A stretch of 64,000 nucleotides of DNA from positions 19,199 through 83,198 of the forward strand of contig NZ_JALPVJ010000033.1 of the NCBI RefSeq assembly GCF_023544445.1, in the 5' to 3' direction. The number at the start of each line of letters is the position of its first letter. The stretch's first letter is position 1. The notes under the pieces are model-generated. The model did not search any database, had not been told where the DNA came from, and saw only the letters and a program-made list of their open reading frames with translations. Positions 12,001 through 19,546 of the stretch are shown here, one piece after another. The DNA is from Actinoplanes sp. M2I2. GTDB taxonomy: Bacteria > Actinomycetota > Actinomycetes > Mycobacteriales > Micromonosporaceae. Made by a program: the position numbers and the translations under genes.

Positions 12001-12371
12001 AGATCGAGACCCCGGCCGAGATCGTGGTCGAGATCGACACCCTGGAGCCGGCCGCCGAGATCGTCCGGCACGAGGGTGACGACCCGGCGGCCGAGACGGC
12101 CGGTCTGCCCCCGGTGGCGGGCTCGGGCATCGTCACGCCGGGCCGGCCCTCGCTCACCAAGCCGGCCACCGGTGACGACTACGACATCAGCGGGTACGAC
12201 CTGTCGCGTTACGAGGCCGCCGAACCTGACGCGGAGCCGCTGCAGCTGACCGGGACGGACGACCCGGACGCGGCCGAGGAGGACGAGGACGAGGACGACG
12301 AGACCGTGGGAGCCGGCGCCGGGCGCCGCCGCTCACGGCGGGGCGGCACTCGGCGGCGTACGCGCCCCTGA
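9096..12371 (+). CDS. rne: Ribonuclease E/G
   Basis: A 1091-residue endoribonuclease of the RNase E/G family, the central mRNA decay and rRNA processing enzyme. Residues 1 to about 480 are a disordered extension of alternating acidic and Arg-rich blocks. The S1-like region begins near 520 (VGNVYLGKVQNVLPSMEAAF). Catalytic aspartates lie in VVDVNTGKY (near 780) and IDFIDM (near 825). The zinc-link is CDHCKGRG (near 885). A second disordered acidic tail ends with an Arg-rich patch. Catalytic domain between two disordered arms is typical of actinobacterial RNase E. The ATG at 9096 is chosen because GGAG lies about 8 bases upstream, although the frame is open from 8985. Confidence 0.95.
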   Translation: MLDNEPQDNVGDQGGDGAGATAPPETAAPTTPARRTRAPRRKAAAPAAAPADTAAPGPSDPVATVHESSAVPESPADPAAPAAVDAPAEEAPAKPVKATRSRRKAAAPAAAPAAAPEAEEAAEVAPPVKATRTRRKKAAAPAAPAEEPAAEAPVEAPAEPVRVEALIEGEEPVVEEPVAAEPVVEQPTPDEPVADEEAAPIIGVLPLDADFVEPEERPRRGRRAAALPPAVLFMPPDPTEAAPAPARRTRRGATVPPVVAEAPEAPVSAPAARTEAEVAEPAAVTDEPVEGARRSRRRRRGAADEPAEVVAAEVIAPPAEEPVDEVDESADDVEDGVEDEGDEDDDTAAGRRRRRRGRRGRGRGKGPAEDGEQDEAEDGEPDAEASGEEESEAEAEDEDEGDGVTRRRRRRRRKGSGGDAETGGIEDGVHTVVRVREPRRTSDEVQGVSGSTRLEAKRQRRRDGREQRRTRPPILSESEFLARREAVDRVMVVRQKPDRTQIAVMEDGILVEHYVSRSTSGTMVGNVYLGKVQNVLPSMEAAFVDIGRGRNAVLYAGEVNWDATGLEGRARSIEQALRSGDSVLVQVTKDPIGHKGARLSSHIALSGRHLVYVPNGNASGISRKLPDNERKRLRDVLKKLVPDGAGVIVRTAAEGASEDELARDVKRLQGQWEEIQRRSAEGHAPVALSEEPDLVIRVVRDLFNEDFRELIVQGDSAYGELENYLDSVSPDLLERMHRYTGTGDVFADKRIDEQILKGLDRKVFLPSGGHLVFDRTEAMTVVDVNTGKYTGAGGNLEETVTRNNLEAAEEIVRQLRLRDIGGIVVIDFIDMVLESNRELVLRRLTECLGRDRTKHQVTEITSLGLVQMTRKRIGAGLLEAFSETCDHCKGRGVLIHTEPVPEKRSNGAAANQVKAVAAAARTETAPVQPQQQQQQPAGKSRRRRGGGGEAVAAEPAVVEIETPAEAVVEIETPAEIVVEIDTLEPAAEIVRHEGDDPAAETAGLPPVAGSGIVTPGRPSLTKPATGDDYDISGYDLSRYEAAEPDAEPLQLTGTDDPDAAEEDEDEDDETVGAGAGRRRSRRGGTRRRTRP

Positions 12372-12391
12372 GGTGCCCTTTCGGATCGACA

Positions 12392-12436
12392 GGAGCGGTT
12401 TGGTAAAGAAAGTTAACTGCCAAGCCGCTCCTTTCC
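12392..12436 (+). terminator. Rho-independent terminator after rne
   Basis: GGAGCGGTTTGG (12392-12403) pairs with CCAAGCCGCTCC (12420-12431), a 12-bp stem with one G-U pair and a 16-base loop, followed by TTTCC. It begins 20 bases after the rne stop codon. Confidence 0.75.
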
Positions 12437-12494
12437 GTTTCCGTCGGTTACCCTCGCGGGATCGATCAGCCTTCCCCGAGGAGACCGAGCCCCC

Positions 12495-13022
12495 ATGTCC
12501 CGATCCCCCCTGCGCCTGGGCCTCGCCGCGTGCGCGGCCCTGGTGGCTCTCGCGGCCACGTCCGCCTGTTCGTCCGACGCCGGTTCCCTCCCGGCCGGTG
12601 TGAGCGTCACGGACGCGAGCGCGCCCGCCGGCGCCGTCCCGCCCGCCCCGGCCGACCCGTCCGTCGCCGCCTCGGCCGACGCCGCGCTGTCCGGCAACAC
12701 CAAGGAGATCTGCGCCCAGGCCGAGCGGGCGAGCACGAGTTTCGGCGAGCTCTTCATCGCCGACCTCAAGCTGCAGATCGACGCGGCCGGCCAGGGGGAG
12801 CAGGCCAAACGGCAGGCCGCCGAGAAGGTTTCGCGGGACGTTCAGAACTACTCGTTCGCGCTGGCCGACATGGCCGGGCTGACCACCGACCCGGCCCTCA
12901 AGAAGGCGTTGACCGAGATGAGCGCGCAGGTCAAGGCCCTCAAGGGCGATGTCACCAAGATCAGCGCAGAGAAGATGTCGGCGCTCTCGGCCCGCCTCGA
13001 CAAGGCGTGCGGCCGGGACTGA
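12495..13022 (+). CDS. Small secreted lipoprotein, helical, unknown function
   Basis: A 175-residue protein with a lipoprotein signal peptide. The hydrophobic core is followed by lipobox ATSAC, predicting acylation of Cys25. A Pro/Ala linker (about 30-60) leads to an all-helical domain with two cysteines (one in EICAQAERA, one in KACGRD near the C-terminus). I do not recognise a family. The GAGGAGA-type ribosome site before the ATG at 12495 supports the start. It sits alone between the rne terminator and the rplU leader, so it is probably a monocistronic gene for an envelope protein. Confidence 0.75.
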   Translation: MSRSPLRLGLAACAALVALAATSACSSDAGSLPAGVSVTDASAPAGAVPPAPADPSVAASADAALSGNTKEICAQAERASTSFGELFIADLKLQIDAAGQGEQAKRQAAEKVSRDVQNYSFALADMAGLTTDPALKKALTEMSAQVKALKGDVTKISAEKMSALSARLDKACGRD

Positions 13023-13104
13023 CCACGGCCCCGGTTTGGGATCGGAGCCCCTGATGAAGTACGCTTTCGGACGGCGCTTTTCCATGCGTCGTGTTCCCGT
13101 TCCC

Positions 13105-13177
13105 GCCCCGGCCTGATCTCAGGATCGTCGGGCGACCGGGGCCTCAGCTTCATCCGCCAAGCAACGCTTCGCGTTGC
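13105..13177 (+). promoter_or_regulatory. Structured rplU leader with two hairpins
   Basis: Two inverted repeats precede rplU: GCCCCGG (13105-13111) with CCGGGGC (13136-13142), and GCAACGC with GCGTTGC (13161-13167 and 13171-13177, 3-base loop). The second ends 25 bases before the L21 start. Ribosomal protein operons are often autoregulated through such leaders. That role is inferred here, and I cannot match a named leader family. Confidence 0.4.
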
Positions 13178-13202
13178 GTAAGTCTCAGGGAGTCCGCGTC
13201 CG

Positions 13203-13517
13203 ATGTACGCGATCGTCAAGACCGGCGGCAAGCAGTACAAGGTTGCCGAGGGCGACGTGATCGAGGTCGAGAAGCTCGCGGGTGTTCCCGGCGACTCGCT
13301 GACGCTCGCCGCAGTCCTCCTCGTCGACGGTGACAACCTGGTGACCGACGTGGCCAAGCTTGCCAAGGTGACGGTGTCCGGCGAAATCGCCGAGCACACC
13401 AAGGGTCCGAAGATCCGGATCCACAAGTTCAAGAACAAGACCGGATACCACAAGCGTCAGGGGCACCGTCAGCCGCTGACGAAGGTCAAGGTCACCGGCA
13501 TCTCGAGCGGGAAGTAG
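13203..13517 (+). CDS. rplU: 50S ribosomal protein L21
   Basis: 104 residues beginning MYAIVKTGGKQYKV, the invariant L21 N-terminus, and ending with the conserved GHRQPLTKVKVTGI block. It binds 23S rRNA in the large subunit. Together with rpmA 13 bases downstream it forms the universal L21-L27 pair ahead of obg. Length is normal for the family. The start fits the conserved N-terminus. Confidence 0.98.
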   Translation: MYAIVKTGGKQYKVAEGDVIEVEKLAGVPGDSLTLAAVLLVDGDNLVTDVAKLAKVTVSGEIAEHTKGPKIRIHKFKNKTGYHKRQGHRQPLTKVKVTGISSGK

Positions 13518-13530
13518 GGGCTGATCCGAT

Positions 13531-13803
13531 ATGGCTCACAAAAAGGGTGCCTCCAGCTCGCGCAACGGCCGTGACTCCGCCGCTCAGCGGCTCGGCGTCA
13601 AGCGGTTCGGCGGCCAGCTGGTCAGCGCGGGCGAGATCCTGATCCGTCAGCGCGGCACGAAGTTCCACCCGGGCGACCTGGTCGGCCGTGGTGGCGACGA
13701 CACGCTGTTCGCCCTGGCCAACGGCAACGTGCTGTTCGGCACGAAGCGCGGTCGCAAGACCGTGAGCATCGTCCCGACGTCGGTCGTTTCGGCGGCGGAG
13801 TAA
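13531..13803 (+). CDS. rpmA: 50S ribosomal protein L27
   Basis: 90 residues beginning MAHKKGASSSRNGRDSAAQR, typical of L27, whose N-terminal arm reaches toward the peptidyl transferase centre. It has no Firmicutes-type cleavable extension before the AHKKG segment. It is co-transcribed with rplU and followed within 10 bases by a strong terminator, which separates the pair from obg. Confidence 0.98.
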   Translation: MAHKKGASSSRNGRDSAAQRLGVKRFGGQLVSAGEILIRQRGTKFHPGDLVGRGGDDTLFALANGNVLFGTKRGRKTVSIVPTSVVSAAE

Positions 13804-13813
13804 AGTTTTCCCG

Positions 13814-13861
13814 AAGCGGGCCGCGGACCTCCGGGTCCGTGGCCCGCTTTGTTTTTTTTTG
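13814..13861 (+). terminator. Strong intrinsic terminator after rpmA
   Basis: A 16-bp stem (13814-13829 with 13834-13849, core GCGGGCC / GGCCCGC, one G-U pair) has a 4-base loop and is followed by a run of T interrupted once by G (13850-13861). It is one of the clearest intrinsic terminators in the window. Confidence 0.92.
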
Positions 13862-13898
13862 CTGCTGTCATGGCAGCACATTTTCAAGGAGTTGAGCA

Positions 13899-15395
13899 GT
13901 GACCACGTTCGTCGACCGGGTCGTGCTGCACCTGCAGGCGGGTGACGGCGGGCACGGCTGCGTCTCGGTGCGCCGCGAGAAGTTCAAGCCGCTCGGTGGA
14001 CCCGACGGCGGCAACGGCGGCCACGGTGGCGGCATCACCCTGGTGGTCGATCCGCAGCAGCACACGCTGCTCGACTTCCACTTCCACCCTCACATCAAGG
14101 CGTCCAACGGCGGTGGTGGCGCGGGCGCCAACCGCGACGGCGCCAACGGCAAAGACCTCGTGGTCAAGGTGCCGGACGGCACGGTCGTGCTGACCAACGA
14201 CGGTGAGGTGCTGGCCGACCTGATCGGCGCCGGCACCACCTTCGAGGTGGCCCGGGGCGGTCGCGGCGGCCGGGGCAACGCCTCGCTGGCCAACACCCGC
14301 CGCAAGGTGCCGGGCTTCGCCGAGCTGGGCGAGCCGGGCGACGGCCTCGACGTCGTCCTGGAGCTCAAGAGCGTCGCCGACGTGGGCCTGGTCGGTTTCC
14401 CGTCGGCCGGCAAGTCGTCGCTGATCTCGGTCATCTCCGCGGCCAAGCCCAAGATCGCCGACTACCCGTTCACCACGCTGGTGCCCAACCTCGGCGTCGT
14501 GCAGGCGGGCGACCAGACGTTCACGGTCGCCGACGTGCCGGGTCTCATCCCGGGCGCGGCCACCGGCAAGGGCCTGGGCATGCAGTTCCTGCGGCACATC
14601 GAGCGCACCTCGGTGCTGGTGCACGTGCTCGACGCGGCGGCGCCCGAGATCGAGCGCGACCCGCTGGCCGACCTCGACGCGATCGAGGCCGAGCTGGCGG
14701 CGTACGGCGGACTCGAGGACCGGCCGCGGCTCGTCGTGCTCAACAAGATCGACATCCCGGACGGGCGCGACCTGGCCGAGATGGTGCGCCCCGATCTCGA
14801 GGCTCGTGGCTACCGCGTGTTCGAGGTCAGCGCGATCACCCGCGAGGGCCTCAAGGAGCTGGTCTTCGCTCTGGCCGAGACGGTCGCCCAGCACCGCCTC
14901 GACAATCCCGCGCCCGAGCCGACCCGGGAGATCGTGCGTCCGCGTGCGGTCGACGAGTCCGGCTTCACGGTCGAGCAGGACAACGAGGGCGTCTACGTCG
15001 TCCGCGGGACCAAGGTCGAGCGCTGGATCCGGCAGACCAACTTCGACAACGACGAGGCGGTGGGCTTCCTGGCCGACCGGCTCGAGCGGCTCGGCGTCGA
15101 GGACGCGCTGACCAAGAAGGGCGCCCGGCCGGGCGACCCGGTCCGCATCGGCGAGCGCGAGTTCGACTGGCAGCCCAACGCCGGCGAGTTCGTGTCGGGC
15201 CCCCGCGGCACCGACGCCCGCCTCGAGGACGACGATGCCCGGGCCACCGCGGCCGATCGTCTGGCCGCCCGCAAGGCCCGCCGCGTGCGCTCGGACGACG
15301 AACTGCTGCACATGGCGACCGACGGAACGGTGACCACCGTCGCGAACGCCCACCGGCCCGTCTTGGTGACAGATGACGACGACACCGACGAATAG
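13899..15395 (+). CDS. obg: GTPase Obg (ribosome assembly)
   Basis: A 498-residue Obg GTPase. It has the glycine-rich Obg domain (about 1-158), then the G domain with P-loop GFPSAGKSS near 165, DVPGL and NKID motifs, then an OCT domain (about 350-430) and a disordered acidic tail longer than in E. coli. Obg acts in late 50S assembly and the stringent response. The GTG start has AAGGAG 7 bases upstream. Because a strong terminator precedes it, obg probably has its own promoter. Confidence 0.97.
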   Translation: MTTFVDRVVLHLQAGDGGHGCVSVRREKFKPLGGPDGGNGGHGGGITLVVDPQQHTLLDFHFHPHIKASNGGGGAGANRDGANGKDLVVKVPDGTVVLTNDGEVLADLIGAGTTFEVARGGRGGRGNASLANTRRKVPGFAELGEPGDGLDVVLELKSVADVGLVGFPSAGKSSLISVISAAKPKIADYPFTTLVPNLGVVQAGDQTFTVADVPGLIPGAATGKGLGMQFLRHIERTSVLVHVLDAAAPEIERDPLADLDAIEAELAAYGGLEDRPRLVVLNKIDIPDGRDLAEMVRPDLEARGYRVFEVSAITREGLKELVFALAETVAQHRLDNPAPEPTREIVRPRAVDESGFTVEQDNEGVYVVRGTKVERWIRQTNFDNDEAVGFLADRLERLGVEDALTKKGARPGDPVRIGEREFDWQPNAGEFVSGPRGTDARLEDDDARATAADRLAARKARRVRSDDELLHMATDGTVTTVANAHRPVLVTDDDDTDE

Positions 15396-15451
15396 GGCGT
15401 AGTCCAGCTCGGCGCAACCCTGCGGCAAAGGTCGTCGCCTAGGGTCACCCT

Positions 15452-15868
15452 GTGTTGATCGAAGCCAGGCCCGCCCTGGACCCCGAGCTGGCCGCCCTCG
15501 TCGCGGCTCAGCGGCACGAGGGCGGCCGGGGCTTCGTGCCGGACGACCAGGTCGCCCACTTCGTGGCGGTCGTCGACGGGCGGGCCGTGGCCTGCGGAGC
15601 CTGGCAGCCGCTGCCCGAGCCCGGGGCGGCCGAGCTCAAGCGGATGTACGTGCGGCCGGCCTTCCGCTGCCGAGGCATCGCGCGACAGATGATCGTCGCG
15701 CTCGAGGAGGAGGCGCTCGCCGCCGGCCGCCCGGTGATCCGTTTGACCACGGGCGTCACCTCGGCCGCGGCGATCGCGCTCTTCCAGTCGGCGGGCTACC
15801 ACCAGCTTCCGGCCCGTGGTCCGGGCGTCGTCCGCTACGAGAAACGCCTGACGGTCTCAGTCCAGTAG
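15452..15868 (+). CDS. GNAT-family N-acetyltransferase
   Basis: A 138-residue single GNAT domain. The acetyl-CoA binding region is MYVRPAFRCRGIARQMI (pattern RxxGxA), followed by RLTTGVTSAAAIALFQSAGYH. Substrate is unknown. Its 3' end overlaps the convergent trpS gene by 12 bases, so there is no room for a terminator between them. Confidence 0.88.
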   Translation: MLIEARPALDPELAALVAAQRHEGGRGFVPDDQVAHFVAVVDGRAVACGAWQPLPEPGAAELKRMYVRPAFRCRGIARQMIVALEEEALAAGRPVIRLTTGVTSAAAIALFQSAGYHQLPARGPGVVRYEKRLTVSVQ

Positions 15869-16831
15869 GCCGATGGCCGCGCGGGTCCGGCGTACCGTCG
15901 CGGCGGCGCGGGGCCGCACCCGGGCCGCCCCCTCGGTCAGGATCCGGCCGACGTGGCCGGGGTCGGCCGCGAGCTCGGCGTACCGGGCCCGGATCGGCGC
16001 GAGCAGCGCCTCGACCGCGTCGGTGACCTCACGCTTGAGCGCCCCGTACGAGCTCAGCTCACCTGGTTCGCGGTCCGAGCAGGCCCGCAGGATAGCCAGC
16101 AGATTGGTCACGCCGGGTTGGCCGGCCGGGTCGGCACGCACCACGCCGGCCGTGTCGGTGACCGCCCGGGCGATGACCCGGCGGATCGTCTCGGGCGGGT
16201 CGAGCAGTCCGATCCGGCCGGCCGCCGACGGCGTGCTCTTGCTCATCTTGCGGGCCGGGTCGGCCAGATCCATGATCCGTGCGGCGTTCTCGGGCCGGAT
16301 GCCCTCGGGCACCGTGAAGGTGTCGCCGTACCGGGCGTTGAACCTGGTCGCGATCGCCCGGGCCAGCTCGAGGTGCTGGCTCTGGTCGTCACCCACCGGC
16401 ACCTGGTCGCTGTCGTGCACGAGGATGTCGGACCCCATCAGCACCGGATAGGTCAGCAGGCTGAGCCGCACGGGGCCGCCGGCCGAGGACTTCTCCTTGA
16501 ACTGGATCATGCGCGCGGCCTCGCCGTACCCGGTCGCGCACTCGAGCAGGTAGTGCAGCTCGGTGTGCTCGGGGACCTGGGACTGGGCGATGAGCGCGGT
16601 GCGCCGCGGGTCGACGCCGGCGGCGAGCAGCACGGCCGCCACCTGCAGCGTGTTGGCGCGCAGTCGTGTCGGGTCGTGCTCGACGGTCAGCGCGTGCAGG
16701 TCGGCGATCATCGCGATCGAGTGGGTGGTGCCGGGTCTCTCCTGGGCCCCGACCAGCGGGCGCATGGCCCCGATGAGGTTGCCCAGGTGCAGGTGGCCGG
16801 TGGGCTGGAAGCCGGTGAGGCGACGGGTCAT
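15857..16831 (-). CDS. trpS: Tryptophanyl-tRNA synthetase
   Basis: A 324-residue class I synthetase. The HIGH-type motif is HLGN (residues 14-17) and the class signature KMSKS lies near 196. It charges tRNA-Trp in the cytoplasm. The ATG at 16831 is selected because GGAGG precedes it by 6 bases; the frame continues upstream to 16858. The gene is preceded by a Trp-containing leader peptide and an attenuator. Streptomyces coelicolor has an inducible, indolmycin-resistant TrpRS gene controlled by ribosome-mediated attenuation, and this gene may be its counterpart. The residue equivalent to Bacillus His43 (ADLHALT) is retained, so resistance cannot be asserted. Confidence 0.95.
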   Translation of the reverse strand: MTRRLTGFQPTGHLHLGNLIGAMRPLVGAQERPGTTHSIAMIADLHALTVEHDPTRLRANTLQVAAVLLAAGVDPRRTALIAQSQVPEHTELHYLLECATGYGEAARMIQFKEKSSAGGPVRLSLLTYPVLMGSDILVHDSDQVPVGDDQSQHLELARAIATRFNARYGDTFTVPEGIRPENAARIMDLADPARKMSKSTPSAAGRIGLLDPPETIRRVIARAVTDTAGVVRADPAGQPGVTNLLAILRACSDREPGELSSYGALKREVTDAVEALLAPIRARYAELAADPGHVGRILTEGAARVRPRAAATVRRTRAAIGLLD

Positions 16832-16874
16832 GATGTCCTCCGGAGTGGGGGACCGCACCCTCCGGACATGACAA

Positions 16875-16945
16875 CGGCCGCCCGGAAGGGGCGGCCGCGG
16901 TGGTGATGCGCGCGTGGGGGGAGCCGCCCGTCAGGGCAGCCACCG
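16875..16945 (-). promoter_or_regulatory. Transcription attenuator of trpS
   Basis: On the minus strand four segments can pair alternately. Segment 1, GCTGCCC, overlaps the end of the leader peptide. Segment 2 is GGGCGGC just after its stop. Segment 3 is CGGCCGCCC (16889-16897). Segment 4 is GGGCGGCCG (16875-16883). Pairing 3:4 gives a perfect 9-bp hairpin with a 5-base loop, the presumed terminator. Pairing 2:3 is the antiterminator, favoured when a ribosome stalls at TGG and masks segment 1. The U-tract after the hairpin is weak (TTGT). Confidence 0.65.
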
Positions 16946-16966
16946 ACCGAGGTTCGCGAAGCGCAT
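16931..16966 (-). CDS. trpS leader peptide (MRFANLGRWLP)
   Basis: An 11-codon open frame from ATG at 16966 to TGA at 16931 with one Trp codon (TGG) as the ninth codon, immediately before the base-paired segments of the attenuator. Its role would be to sense charged tRNA-Trp by ribosome stalling. It is the only Trp codon in the peptide, as is often seen in actinobacterial trp leaders. Confidence 0.65.
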   Translation of the reverse strand: MRFANLGRWLP

Positions 16967-17012
16967 GGAGCCCACGATAACAGCGGAACGGCTCGTATCG
17001 GATGATGGTCGG

Positions 17013-19505
17013 ATGCCGAGCCTGACCCGCGCCGAGGCTACCGCCCGGGCCGCCACCGTCGATGTCCACCAGTACGAGGTCGACCTCGATCTGACCGCCG
17101 GGGGAGACACCTTCGGTTCGCGTGCTGTGGTGCGTTTCGAGGCGCGAGAGGGCGCCTCCACGTTCCTCGAGTTCGAGCCGGTGAGCGTGGTGAGCATGAC
17201 GCTGAACGGCTCGCCGCTGCCCGAGTCGGCGCTCGCCGACGGCCGGCTCCGGCTGACCGGCCTCGCGGCGGACAACGAGCTGGCCGTCGAGGCCGTCATG
17301 CGGTACTCGAACACGGGCGAGGGCCTGCACAAGTACGTCGATCCGGCCGACGGCTCGATCTACATCTACCAGCACATGTTCATCAACAACGCGGGCCGCA
17401 TCCTGCCCGCCTTCGACCAGCCCGACCTCAAGGCGTCGTTCCGCATCACCGTGACCGCGCCGCCGAGCTGGCGGGTGGCGGCCAACGGACCGCTGCTGTC
17501 GGGCGCGAACGGGCGCTGGGAGTTCGCGGCCACCAAGCCGATCTCGACCTATCTCTGCTCGCTGATCGCCGGCCCGTACCACGAGGTCACCGACTCGCAC
17601 GACGGCATCCCGCTGGCCCTGTTCGCCCGGGCCGCGCTGGCCGGGGCGCTCGAGGCCGAGGCGGCCGAGATCTTCGAGATCACCAAGCAGTGCCTCGACC
17701 GCTACCACGAGATCTTCGACATCCGGTACCCGTTCGGGCACTACCAGCAGGCCTTCGCCCCCGAGTTCAACTTCGGCGCGATGGAGTACCCGGGTCTGGT
17801 CGTCTTCCGTGACGAGTTCATCTACCGCTCGGCGGTGACCGACAGCGAGCGCGAGCACCGGGCCAACGTGATCGCCCACGAGATGGCCCACATGTGGTTC
17901 GGCGACCTGGTGACCATGGCGTGGTGGGATGACCTGTGGCTGAACGAGTCGTTCGCGGAGTACATGGGCACCCGCATCACGACCGAGGCGACGCGCTTCC
18001 CCGGCGCCTGGACGACCTTCGCGATGCAGCGCAAGGCGTGGGGGCTGCGCGCCGACCAGCACCCGTCGACCCATCCGGTGGCGCCGGCCGAGGTCACCGA
18101 CACCGACCAGGCGCTGCTCAACTTCGACGGCATCTCGTACGCCAAGGGCGCCGCCGTGCTCAAGCAGCTGGTGGCCTTCGTGGGCGAGGAGGCGTTCCGC
18201 GCCGGTGTGAACGCGCACTTCGCGGCGCACTCCTACGGCAACGCCACGCTGGCCGATCTGCTCGGCGCGCTCTCCAAGGCCAGTGGGCGCGACCTCACCG
18301 CCTGGGCCGACGTCTGGTTGCGCCAGCCCCAGGTCAACACGCTGCGCACCGCGGTCACGCGCGAGGGGTCCTCGTACGCGTCGGTGGTCGTCGAGCAGAC
18401 CGCCCCCGAGGCCCATCCGACTCTGCGCCCGCACCGGCTCGGCCTCGGCCTCTGGGACCGTGACGCCGACGGCAGCGTGCGGCGGCGCAAGCTGGTCGAG
18501 GTCGAGGTGGACGCGACCGGCCGCACCGAGGTGCCCGAGCTGGCCGGCGAGCCGGTGGCCGACCTGCTGCTGCTCAACGACGGCGACCTCACGTACGCGA
18601 AGATCCGGCTCGACGACGAGTCGGCCGCCGCCGTCCCGGCCGTCCTGCCGCTGATCGGCGACTCGCTGGCCCGCGCCGTGCTGTGGGCGGCCACGCTCGA
18701 CGCGGTCGTCGACGGCGAGCGCCCGGTCGCCGAGCTGGTCACGCTCGTGCTGGCCGCCTTGCCGGTGGAGTCCGAGGTGGTGATCGTCGAGGACGTTCTC
18801 CGGGCCACCCGCAGCCTGGTCGACCGCTACGCCACACCGGAGGCGCGCCCGGCCGCCCTTGAGTTGCTCGCCCAGGCCGCCGACCGCCTGCTGGCCGCCT
18901 CGGAGCCGGGCGGGTCACGCCAGCTCGCCGCCGCCCGCGGCCTGATCGGCGCCACCACCGACGCCGCCCGGCTGCAGGACTGGCTGGCCGGCCGGAACGT
19001 GCCCGGCGGCCTGGCCGTCGACGCCGACCTGCGCTGGCTGATCGTCTACCGCCTGGCCGTGCTGGGCGCGGCCGGCGCCGACGTGATCGACGCCGAGTTC
19101 GAGCGGGACCGCAGCGCCCAGGGGGAACAGTGGGCCGCCCGCAGCCGGGCCGCCCGCCCGGACCCGTCGGCCAAGGCGGCGGCGTGGGCGGCGATCATCG
19201 AGGACGCCGCGCTCTCGAACCGCCTGGTGGAGATGACCGCGTCCGGCTTCTGGCAGGCCGAGCAGCTCGACCTGGTCCGCGAGTACGTGCCGCGATACTT
19301 CGCCGAGATGCCGGCGATGATGCGGATGCGCAGCGGCATGAGCGCGGAGCGCACGGCCGGCGCGGCGTACCCGGCCCTGATGGTCGAGCAGCGGACCCGC
19401 GACCTGGCCGCCGGGCTGCTCGCGGACGACGACCTCGACCCGATCCTGCGGCGGGTCGTGCTCGACGCCGACGACGACCTCCGCCGGGCGCTGGCCGCCC
19501 GTTGA
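17013..19505 (+). CDS. pepN: M1-family metallo-aminopeptidase N
   Basis: An 830-residue zinc aminopeptidase. Zinc motif HEMAHMWFGD (His289, Glu290, His293) with the third ligand in LNESFAEY (near 312). The exopeptidase motif is GAMEYPG near 255, and the C-terminal helical domain follows. It removes N-terminal residues from peptides in the cytoplasm and is the usual actinobacterial PepN length. The ATG at 17013 is preferred because homology begins MPSLTRAEA; the frame is open to 16914 but that stretch contains the trpS leader on the other strand. Confidence 0.95.
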   Translation: MPSLTRAEATARAATVDVHQYEVDLDLTAGGDTFGSRAVVRFEAREGASTFLEFEPVSVVSMTLNGSPLPESALADGRLRLTGLAADNELAVEAVMRYSNTGEGLHKYVDPADGSIYIYQHMFINNAGRILPAFDQPDLKASFRITVTAPPSWRVAANGPLLSGANGRWEFAATKPISTYLCSLIAGPYHEVTDSHDGIPLALFARAALAGALEAEAAEIFEITKQCLDRYHEIFDIRYPFGHYQQAFAPEFNFGAMEYPGLVVFRDEFIYRSAVTDSEREHRANVIAHEMAHMWFGDLVTMAWWDDLWLNESFAEYMGTRITTEATRFPGAWTTFAMQRKAWGLRADQHPSTHPVAPAEVTDTDQALLNFDGISYAKGAAVLKQLVAFVGEEAFRAGVNAHFAAHSYGNATLADLLGALSKASGRDLTAWADVWLRQPQVNTLRTAVTREGSSYASVVVEQTAPEAHPTLRPHRLGLGLWDRDADGSVRRRKLVEVEVDATGRTEVPELAGEPVADLLLLNDGDLTYAKIRLDDESAAAVPAVLPLIGDSLARAVLWAATLDAVVDGERPVAELVTLVLAALPVESEVVIVEDVLRATRSLVDRYATPEARPAALELLAQAADRLLAASEPGGSRQLAAARGLIGATTDAARLQDWLAGRNVPGGLAVDADLRWLIVYRLAVLGAAGADVIDAEFERDRSAQGEQWAARSRAARPDPSAKAAAWAAIIEDAALSNRLVEMTASGFWQAEQLDLVREYVPRYFAEMPAMMRMRSGMSAERTAGAAYPALMVEQRTRDLAAGLLADDDLDPILRRVVLDADDDLRRALAAR

Positions 19506-19546
19506 ACCCGGGTGCCCTTGATCGGGACGAGGCTTATCCTGCAGTG

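Noticed and set aside
9057..12071. Long minus-strand frame opposite rne
   Set aside because: Antisense shadow of RNase E/G; its Gly/Leu/Asp/Val repeats reflect the codon bias of the other strand.
12530..13054. Alternative frame over the 12495 lipoprotein
   Set aside because: The lipoprotein frame has a clear signal peptide and lipobox; the alternative is Arg/Gly-rich shadow.
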